DNA from: Omnitrophica WOR_2 bacterium RIFOXYA2_FULL_38_17
Lineage (GTDB): Bacteria; Omnitrophota; Gorgyraeia; Zapsychrales; Zapsychraceae
Length of the DNA: 32,564 nucleotides
Direction: 5' to 3'
NCBI GenBank assembly: GCA_001805965.1
Contig: MHHG01000051.1
Span: 1 to 32,564, forward strand
Part shown: positions 24,358 to 30,697 of the stretch, piece by piece
Layout: every line of letters starts with the position of its first letter
How positions within the stretch are numbered: position 1 is the first letter of the stretch
Notes under the pieces: model-generated
Databases searched by the model: none
The model's input: the letters and a program-made list of their open reading frames with translations, nothing else
What the model was told of the DNA's origin: nothing
Program-made: the position numbers and the translations under genes

Positions 24358-25748
24358 TTGGTTTTTTTTCTGATCACAGGAATATTAAAATAAAATGTTA
24401 CCCCACAATCAGAGTTATTCTTTACTTCCAGGCAGCCGCCATGCGCTTCTACAATAGAACGGCTGATTGACAAACCCATGCCCAAACCATCTGGCTTGCT
24501 GGTAAAAAAATGGCTAAATATCTTTTTAATGTTCTCAGAAGGAATACCGCAACCCGAATCCTTCACTTCTACCAGGATTGTTTTGGGATCTTTAAGTAGT
24601 GTTCTGATAACAATTTCACGGGATTCATCACTAGCTTCCATCGCATCTAAACTGTTGCTTATAAGGTTCAGAATGACCTGCTGTAATTGTATTCGGTCGC
24701 CGCGTATAAACGGAAGCTTTGAGTGCAATTTAGTTTTAATGATCTTATTCCTTACAGAAACATCTGTCATAATAAGACAAACCGTTTCATTAATGATCAT
24801 ATTAATATCAAGAGGCTCTAATTCAGGTTCGCTTTTCTTGAGCAAGGACTTCAACCGCCGTATAACTTCTGCAGCCCTCTGGTCATCATTAATAATATAC
24901 TGCAAAATTTCTTGAAGCTGAGGCTCTCTTCCTGCCTGTCCTGGAGGCGAAGCTGCAAGGATGCGCTGTGCGGCTTGAGCATAAGATAGAATAGCTGTTA
25001 ATGGTTGGCTGATTTCATGAGCCAAAGATGAGACAAATTCAGCGAGTTTTCCAACCCGGGTGACATGCAAAAGTTCCTCACGTTGCTCCTTAATTTCAAA
25101 TTCTCTCTGCCTTATTAATGTAACATCTGTCTGTATCCCGACATAATGGGTAACGACACCTCCTGCATCCCGCACCGGGGTGATACGAAGATGATTCCAG
25201 AATTTGTCTCCATTTTTCCGGAAATTTAGCATCTCTCCATGAAAAGACTTGTCCTGCAGTAAAGTGTTCTTTATCTCTTTAGCGACGCGGGGATCGGCAG
25301 CAGATCCGTAAAACAAAAAGAAATTTTGCCCAAGAATATCTTTCTTGGCATAACCGGTAATTTCCTGAAAAGATTGATTGAAATAAATAATAGGAGAATT
25401 AGCTTTTTGAGCATCCACAATAAAAATGCCATCAGAAGTAACGTCCATCGCCTTGGTGCGGATGTGAACCTGTGCTTCTGCCGATCTCTCCTTAACTTCC
25501 CATTTTTTTATCAGACCATTCTTTTTCTTTAATTCGTCAGCCTGTAAGATGACTGTCTTTCGAAGATGATTACTTGCCCCATTTATATCATAGGCCCGTC
25601 TTTTTTTACGGCATTGTTCAACATTGGAAGACTTCTTTACAGAAACCGGCTTTTGGGCTTCCTCACTTTTGTCAGTTATCGAGTTTACGGGATCCCTTTT
25701 GAGGTTATTACGTAGCTGCTTTGCTTTAGCAGTTATTCTTTTTTTCAT
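24354..25748 (-). CDS. FixL-like sensor kinase with Cys-less LOV-type PAS domain
   Basis: A 464-aa soluble kinase: a basic N-terminal coil (1-95), one LOV-like PAS domain (about 96-212), HisKA with SSLAHEISQPLTAILSYAQA (His 244), and HATPase with NLISNSLDAM, DSGCGIPSE and GLGMGLSISR. The PAS domain matches bacterial LOV sequence (EILGRN---G, MLNFRKNGDKFWNHL, THYVGIQTDVT), but where photoactive LOV has GRNCRFLQG it reads GQNFFLFYG. The adduct Cys is Phe 143, and Arg and Gln are also replaced; the later two Asn and Gln 206 remain. There is no membrane segment. It pairs with the overlapping FixJ-type gene. Confidence 0.9.
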   Translation of the reverse strand: MKKRITAKAKQLRNNLKRDPVNSITDKSEEAQKPVSVKKSSNVEQCRKKRRAYDINGASNHLRKTVILQADELKKKNGLIKKWEVKERSAEAQVHIRTKAMDVTSDGIFIVDAQKANSPIIYFNQSFQEITGYAKKDILGQNFFLFYGSAADPRVAKEIKNTLLQDKSFHGEMLNFRKNGDKFWNHLRITPVRDAGGVVTHYVGIQTDVTLIRQREFEIKEQREELLHVTRVGKLAEFVSSLAHEISQPLTAILSYAQAAQRILAASPPGQAGREPQLQEILQYIINDDQRAAEVIRRLKSLLKKSEPELEPLDINMIINETVCLIMTDVSVRNKIIKTKLHSKLPFIRGDRIQLQQVILNLISNSLDAMEASDESREIVIRTLLKDPKTILVEVKDSGCGIPSENIKKIFSHFFTSKPDGLGMGLSISRSIVEAHGGCLEVKNNSDCGVTFYFNIPVIRKKTK

Positions 25749-25875
25749 TTTCGGCAGTTTTTAATTTATTACGATATTTGAAAATATTATACTGCTTAAC
25801 AAATTTTCCACAATTTATTTTTTTTTATTACTACAATAGTGGCAAAGACTATTTAAATAATCGTCTCTGTCACTA

Positions 25876-26151
25876 TTATTTAATTCCTTGTTTTACTATT
25901 TCAGCAAGCCCAATATTTCCCAGTTTTCTTAATTTTGTTACCTGCTCCAAAGCCATTTCTTTATCATAAATAGCAATATAAACCATCCTTAATCTACATT
26001 GAGCATCCACCTGTTTAGGATTTATTTCAATTACCTTTTTATTATACTTAAGTGCCTTCTGGTAATCTTTTTTATTCTCGTATATGTGTCCTAAATTATA
26101 TGCAGAATCAGTGTCATCAGGGTTCAATTCAACCGCTTTTTTTGTAGGACC
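25876..26151 (-). pseudogene. Truncated TPR-protein remnant
   Basis: The frame contains two TPR-like units: the end of one (KKAVELNPDD) and a full one, TDSAYNLGHIYENKKDYQKA then LKYNKKVIEINP, followed by a third partial unit. It opens right after a TAG (26152-26154), has only a TTG at 26127 and no ribosome site, so it begins in mid-repeat. It is best read as the 3' end of a longer TPR gene, cut at a TAGGACCCTAT inverted repeat. The last part (EQVTKLRKLGNIGLAEIVKQ) is the true C-terminus of such proteins. Confidence 0.65.
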
Positions 26152-26372
26152 CTATAACCTTTTGAGTATCATTATTCTTAATTTTTGCCTTGATAGGGTC
26201 GTCCTAAATTTTCCTGTTTTTGAAACAAAAAAGGTCTAATATAAACTTATATTTACTATTGAGGTAACTATACACTAAAAAATAATTAATATAGCCAGAC
26301 AAAAACAATATTTTTTGACTTTTTGACTTATGATTTAAATAATATGGCTGTGTCCAATATTCTTCTCTTTTC

Positions 26373-26411
26373 TTGTCTTTTTTTCAAAAAAAATGTTATA
26401 TTGTTTAAATG
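26373..26411 (+). promoter_or_regulatory. Promoter of glycosyltransferase, leaderless-looking
   Basis: TTGTCT (26373-26378), 18 bp, TATATT (26397-26402) fits a sigma-70 promoter. Transcription would begin near 26409, which is the A of the ATG itself. No ribosome site is visible between the -10 and the ATG, so the mRNA is probably leaderless. A second set further upstream (TTGACT at 26315 with an AT-rich region at 26336-26345) is weaker. Confidence 0.5.
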
Positions 26412-27608
26412 AAAGTTCTTCAACTTACAAATGAATATCCACCCTACATTTACGGAGGTGCCGGTGTACATATTGACAATTTAAGCAAGGCATTATCTGA
26501 ACTATGCCAAATAGAGGTCCGATGCTTTGGGAATCAGAGATTAAACATGCCTAACTTAATTGTCAAAGGATATCAAAATGTTGCCCCCGGAGAATATCTT
26601 TCCAAAACATTAAATAAAGTACACGACACATTAGAGCGCTGCATAAACTTCAACTCAGACAATATCGACGCTGACATAGTACATGTACATACATGGTATA
26701 CACACTTTGCAGGGATACTTGCAAAGCTTAATTATTCTATTCCACTGGTCCTTACAACACACTCACTGGAGCCTATGCGCCCGTGGAAAAGGGATCAACT
26801 GGGTGCAGGTTATAATTTTAGCAGCTGGATCGAGAAAACCGCGATTGAGATGACAGACGCCATTATAGCTGTATCGAATGAGACCAAAGAAAACATCATA
26901 ACGCATTTCAATGTTCATCAGAAAAATATTCATGTCATCCCCAACGGTATAGATCCCGATGAATACAAGAGAATAAACAATCCAAAAGTACTTAAAAGAT
27001 GCGGGATAGATCCTGATAAACCATATGTACTTTTTGTCGGAAGAATAACACAACAAAAAGGCATCATTCATCTGGTTAATGCGATCAAATATTTGAACAA
27101 AGATATTCAGGTCGTGCTTTGCGCCAGCTCTCCGGATAACAAAACAATAGCAACAGAAATGGAGTCGCTGACAAAAGAAGCTCAAAGGGTCCATCAGTGC
27201 GTTCATTGGATCAAGGAAATGGTAGACAAAGAGTCCGCAGTTGCCTTATATTCCCATGCTTCAGTTTTTTGTTGCCCGTCTGTATACGAACCTTTCGGTA
27301 TTATTAACATTGAGGCCATGGCATGCGAAACACCGGTTGTAGCAACTGCTCTGGGAGGGATTAAAGATGTTGTCAAAAATAATGAAACAGGTTTTCTTGT
27401 CCCGGTTCAGCTGAAGGAATCCTCTCATGAGCCTGTAAACCCGGATAAACTTTCCAGAGATTTGGCATCGAAAATCAATGAGTTGATGGAAGATGAAAGA
27501 TTAAGAATCCGTTTTGGAAAAGCCGGGCGACAAAGAGTAATTGAGAACTATACCTGGAAATCCGTCGCAAAATCCACAATGTCGGTATACAAATCACTTA
27601 TTAATTAA
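26409..27608 (+). CDS. glgA: GT4 glycosyltransferase, GlgA/GlgM (Corynebacterium-type glycogen synthase) family
   Basis: A 399-aa GT-B transferase. LTNEYPPYIYGGAGVHIDNL (7-26) holds the donor-binding glycine loop; LTTHSLEPMRPWKRDQLG and the NGIDPDEY, VGRITQQKG and YEPFGIINIEAMAC (E294 and E302, the EX7E pair) segments are typical. This is the short type of glycogen synthase found in actinobacteria, including alpha-maltose-1-phosphate synthase GlgM, which uses ADP- or GDP-glucose to build alpha-1,4-glucan or its precursor. It is transcribed alone and the stop lies directly on the full palindromic repeat at 27609. The family call is firm; whether it acts as GlgA or GlgM cannot be told here. Confidence 0.88.
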   Translation: MKVLQLTNEYPPYIYGGAGVHIDNLSKALSELCQIEVRCFGNQRLNMPNLIVKGYQNVAPGEYLSKTLNKVHDTLERCINFNSDNIDADIVHVHTWYTHFAGILAKLNYSIPLVLTTHSLEPMRPWKRDQLGAGYNFSSWIEKTAIEMTDAIIAVSNETKENIITHFNVHQKNIHVIPNGIDPDEYKRINNPKVLKRCGIDPDKPYVLFVGRITQQKGIIHLVNAIKYLNKDIQVVLCASSPDNKTIATEMESLTKEAQRVHQCVHWIKEMVDKESAVALYSHASVFCCPSVYEPFGIINIEAMACETPVVATALGGIKDVVKNNETGFLVPVQLKESSHEPVNPDKLSRDLASKINELMEDERLRIRFGKAGRQRVIENYTWKSVAKSTMSVYKSLIN

Positions 27609-27670
27609 GGGGACAGTCCCCATTTGGGGACACATCAAGTATGCCCTGTCCCTTTTTAGGGACTGTCCCC
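27609..27670. repeat. Full copy of GGGGACTGTCCCC repeat
   Basis: The left arm GGGGACAGTCCCC-ATTTGGGGACA and the right arm TGTCCC-TTTTTA-GGGACTGTCCCC frame a 17-base spacer. It sits between the converging glgA and GH26 genes: the glgA stop is the base before it, and the last five codons of the GH26 gene lie in its right arm. Confidence 0.9.
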
Positions 27671-28603
27671 TTTGCTTATCCTTTGAACCTCTTTGAGCCA
27701 GCTTTCTTTAACAAAATCATTCGCTTCAATTCGTGCATCACCCCAACCCTGGCCTGCCCACATACTTTGCCCTTCCCAGTTACTGTTAATATAACTTATT
27801 ACCTTGATATCATATTTTTTCACCAGACTAAACATAATCTTAAACCAGGCTTCCCATGACAACCTGCCCTTATGCACTCCATAGCCCCTCGGAGTTCCTT
27901 CTGCTATCATAACAGGCTTCTTGTGATCGTTGGCAAATTCAACAATAGATCCTATAAAAAAGTTTGGTAACGTAAAGCAGCTGATGCCTACCCAGTCAAC
28001 ATATTCATCTCCGGGATACCAATTCAGAATAGGCTCTTCCCTTTCATAGCCATAAGAATGCCAAACATAAGCAACATTTGTCACGCCGGACCTTCTAAAG
28101 CAGTCAACCAAATAACGGTATGCCTTTATATAATCCCTGGGATCGTAATGATTATGAGGCCCATCAAATTCATATCCTATGCGAAGATAGATCGGGACAT
28201 TCTTTGTTTTAAACCAATCCGCAATTATCTCAATATTATCGTCATATGCTCCTTGATATACATCCTTAAGTGCATCAACCATATAAAGGCCAAGCTGTAA
28301 GCTTGCCTTTGGATACTTCGTCATAAGTCCATCAGCATAACCGATACCTGATCCATAATCAGGAGATGGCGCAATCAGACCCTCAACCTTTTGAATTGAA
28401 GTATAAAGCATAAAACCATCCGGCTGGTGGCCAACTTGATCTATGTACGTTTCAATAGTTTTATTGTCCTGGCCAATGAAAACAAGCACCTTGTCCTGCG
28501 GCAGTTCAAACAAATTGTTCTCGGCGAATATAACATATGGAATAGCCGTAAAACAAATAAGGAAAATGCTCAGGGCAAATAAAAATGAATTTCTATTTAT
28601 CAT
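27656..28603 (-). CDS. Secreted GH26-like glycoside hydrolase
   Basis: About 315 aa with a Sec signal peptide (MINRNSFLFALSIFLICFTA, then AIPYVIFAEN). The mature part has the GH26 (beta-mannanase-like) TIM-barrel pattern: PIYLRIGYEFDGPHNHYDPR (E145 as acid/base, followed by the Tyr-Arg stretch), VAYVWHSYG, YVDWVGISCF, and VMIAEGTPRGYG (E235 as nucleophile). It likely acts on mannan-like polysaccharide in the periplasm or outside. I chose ATG 28603 rather than GTG 28615 for the signal peptide. The last residues KGDSP are encoded by the repeat at 27609-27670, so the natural end of the protein is lost or altered. Confidence 0.8.
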   Translation of the reverse strand: MINRNSFLFALSIFLICFTAIPYVIFAENNLFELPQDKVLVFIGQDNKTIETYIDQVGHQPDGFMLYTSIQKVEGLIAPSPDYGSGIGYADGLMTKYPKASLQLGLYMVDALKDVYQGAYDDNIEIIADWFKTKNVPIYLRIGYEFDGPHNHYDPRDYIKAYRYLVDCFRRSGVTNVAYVWHSYGYEREEPILNWYPGDEYVDWVGISCFTLPNFFIGSIVEFANDHKKPVMIAEGTPRGYGVHKGRLSWEAWFKIMFSLVKKYDIKVISYINSNWEGQSMWAGQGWGDARIEANDFVKESWLKEVQRISKGDSP

Positions 28604-28615
28604 TATAAAATACAC

Positions 28616-30550
28616 CTACTTGTTCCTCTGTCCCTTTTTAGGGACTGTCCCCTTCCCATAACAGGCATTTGCTTCTTGTTGCCTGCCTAGAGATCCTAAG
28701 ACATTTCCTTTGTTGTTCCAGGCTCGGGCATATCTTGGATTTATTTCTATGGCCTTATCATAACAGGCAATGGCCTCTTGATATCTGCCGAGATTTCCCA
28801 AAGAAGTCCCTTTATTACTCCAAACAAAAACATCCCTTGGGTCTATTTCTAAAGCCCTATCATAGCAGGCAATGGCTTCTTTATACATTCCAAGAGATCC
28901 CAAAACATTTCCTTTGTTATACCAGGGCCTGGCATATTTTGGATCTATTTCTATAGCCTTATCATAACAGGCAATGGCCTCTTGAGGCCTATCGAGATTT
29001 CCTAATGTAATGCCTTTGTTATACCAGGATGCGGCATGCCTTTGGTCTATTTCTATGGCCTTATCATAACAGGCAATTTCTTCCTGATATATGCCAAGAT
29101 TTCCTAAAGCAGCCCCTTTGTTGCTCCAAACAGAAGCGTCTCTTGGGTCTATCTCTAGAGCCTTATCATAACAGGCAATCGCTTCTTGTTGCCTGCCGAG
29201 ATTTGCTAAAACAGCTCCTTTGTTGCTCCAAATAGAAGCGTCTCTTGGGTCTATTTCTAGAGCTTTATCATAACAGGCAATCGCTTCTTGTGACCTGCCG
29301 AGATTTTCCAGGGCAATTCCTTTGTTGTTCCAAGCCCGGGCATATACTGGGTCTATTTCTATGGCCTTGTCATAACAGGCAATCGCTTCTTGTTGCCTGC
29401 CAAGATTTCTTAAAATAATTCCTTTGTTATACCAGACAAACGGGTCTCGAGGATCCATTTTTGTCGCCTCATCAAAACAGACAATTGCTTCTTGTTGCCT
29501 GCCGAGATTTCCTAAGGCAATTCCTTTGTTTATCAACTCCCATGCTTCTAAGTATGTGTATTCTGGGACAACAAAAGTTTCCGCTGTTTTCCTTAATAAG
29601 AGGCCCTCAAGCTGTTCTCGTATAGAGGCAAAATCCTGAAATCTTTTATTTGGGTCTTTTTCCAGACATCCTTGAATAACAGAAGAAAGCGGGGATGAAA
29701 TTAAAGGGACTTTCTCATATTTATGTAATTTCTCGTATGCTTTTTCAACTTCTTTGAGGTTTTTGCCTTTGACAACAAATGGGAATTCCCCACCTCTAAC
29801 CATCTGGTAAAGCATTATTCCAAAAGCATATATGTCGCTTCTCTTATCAGCATAGCCATCAAATCCTTCCGGAGAAATATATTCAAACGTGCCATCAACT
29901 CTGTTGCGCTGCTTAGTTTTAAAAATACTTAAACGAGATCCTTTGCCAGAAGAGATATTGCCTTCTTCACGTCCTATCTCTTGGCAAGCTTTTGCAAAAC
30001 CAAAATCGGTTATTTTTATTGTTTTATTAGAAGTTATCATAATATTATCAGGCTTTATATCTCTATGGGAATCTACCCCTTTGGAATAGGCGTATTCCAT
30101 GCCATAGCAAAACTGAATAGCAAATTTGAGAGCATCAGGCAGCGTCAAATTACTTAAGTAGTGCGATAAAGTGTTCCTTCCTTGCTGATCAGGTGCGATA
30201 TATTCAAGGATTATGAATAATCTCTCTTCCAGCCTCTCTACCCATTTTGCACAAACAATATAGTGGTATCTTTCTAAATGCGTCCAGACAAGAGCTTCTC
30301 TTTCAAAGATCCCTTGACTTTCCTTAGAGATCAACAGTTTATCTTGCAATGTTTTTAAAACATAAATGTTTTTATGTTCATGATCATAGCAGACATAAAC
30401 AATCCCCATTCCAGACTTTCCTTCTCCTCCAATGATCTGATAAATCTCATACCTATTGGCAATCTTATCACCTACCTGCCATCTTCCCGGAGAAGAGTCA
30501 TTTTTTTTGCCGCCTGAATCCTTTTTCCAAAAGTTTCTTAAAAACGACAT
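28616..30550 (-). CDS. Ser/Thr protein kinase with nine TPR repeats
   Basis: A 644-aa cytoplasmic protein. The kinase domain (about 30-310) has a loop GGEGKSGMG, Lys 66 in YVLKTL, HRDIKPDN (162-169), DFGFAK (182-187) and SPEGF in the activation segment. Nine TPRs of 34 residues follow from about 338, most with NKGxxLGNLGRQQEAIACYD; the last breaks off in ACYGKGTVPKKGQRNK, where the tail is repeat-derived. It has no membrane segment. AAAGG precedes the ATG, and the promoter lies about 45 bp upstream. Confidence 0.92.
   Translation of the reverse strand: MSFLRNFWKKDSGGKKNDSSPGRWQVGDKIANRYEIYQIIGGEGKSGMGIVYVCYDHEHKNIYVLKTLQDKLLISKESQGIFEREALVWTHLERYHYIVCAKWVERLEERLFIILEYIAPDQQGRNTLSHYLSNLTLPDALKFAIQFCYGMEYAYSKGVDSHRDIKPDNIMITSNKTIKITDFGFAKACQEIGREEGNISSGKGSRLSIFKTKQRNRVDGTFEYISPEGFDGYADKRSDIYAFGIMLYQMVRGGEFPFVVKGKNLKEVEKAYEKLHKYEKVPLISSPLSSVIQGCLEKDPNKRFQDFASIREQLEGLLLRKTAETFVVPEYTYLEAWELINKGIALGNLGRQQEAIVCFDEATKMDPRDPFVWYNKGIILRNLGRQQEAIACYDKAIEIDPVYARAWNNKGIALENLGRSQEAIACYDKALEIDPRDASIWSNKGAVLANLGRQQEAIACYDKALEIDPRDASVWSNKGAALGNLGIYQEEIACYDKAIEIDQRHAASWYNKGITLGNLDRPQEAIACYDKAIEIDPKYARPWYNKGNVLGSLGMYKEAIACYDRALEIDPRDVFVWSNKGTSLGNLGRYQEAIACYDKAIEINPRYARAWNNKGNVLGSLGRQQEANACYGKGTVPKKGQRNK
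28628..28652. repeat. Half copy of GGGGACTGTCCCC repeat at kinase 3' end
   Basis: CTGTCCC-TTTTTA-GGGACTGTCCCC is identical to the right half of the copy at 27609-27670. It lies inside the coding region of the kinase gene and supplies its last 10 or so codons and nearly its stop. Confidence 0.85.
28660..29540 (-). repeat. 102-bp tandem repeats encoding TPRs
   Basis: Nine units of 102 bp (34 codons) run in the kinase gene; the first and last differ most. The conserved part of each unit encodes EAIACYDKAIEIDP. The near-identity of several units at base level (TCATAACAGGCAAT recurs) implies recent expansion. Confidence 0.85.
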
Positions 30551-30562
30551 TGGTTACCTTTC

Positions 30563-30579
30563 AAGGGGACTGTCCCCTT
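30563..30579. repeat. Minimal GGGGACTGTCCCC palindrome in kinase leader
   Basis: AAGGGGACTGTCCCCTT, a 17-base palindrome with one central mismatch, is the core of the repeat family. It lies between the kinase promoter and its ATG, where it would form a hairpin in the 5' untranslated region. Confidence 0.75.
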
Positions 30580-30595
30580 CGTCTTCGTTTGTTTG

Positions 30596-30627
30596 ATTAT
30601 ACCAAAATAGTTATCATACACATAACT
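30596..30627 (-). promoter_or_regulatory. Kinase promoter with operator-like inverted repeat
   Basis: On the minus strand a TATAAT (30596-30601) stands about 45 bp before the kinase ATG. Around the -35 position an inverted repeat AGTTAT-N7-ATAACT (30609-30627) could be an operator. No consensus -35 is visible (TTATGT at best). Confidence 0.4.
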
Positions 30628-30697
30628 GAACCTTAATTAATTCGGGTTACCTGCCGGTAGATGGTATACATAGCTCAATTCCATAATATTATTCTGC

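Noticed and set aside
28660..29540. Regular repeats resembling a CRISPR array
   Set aside because: Units of 102 bp are in frame and encode 34-residue TPRs; there are no unique spacers and no cas genes.
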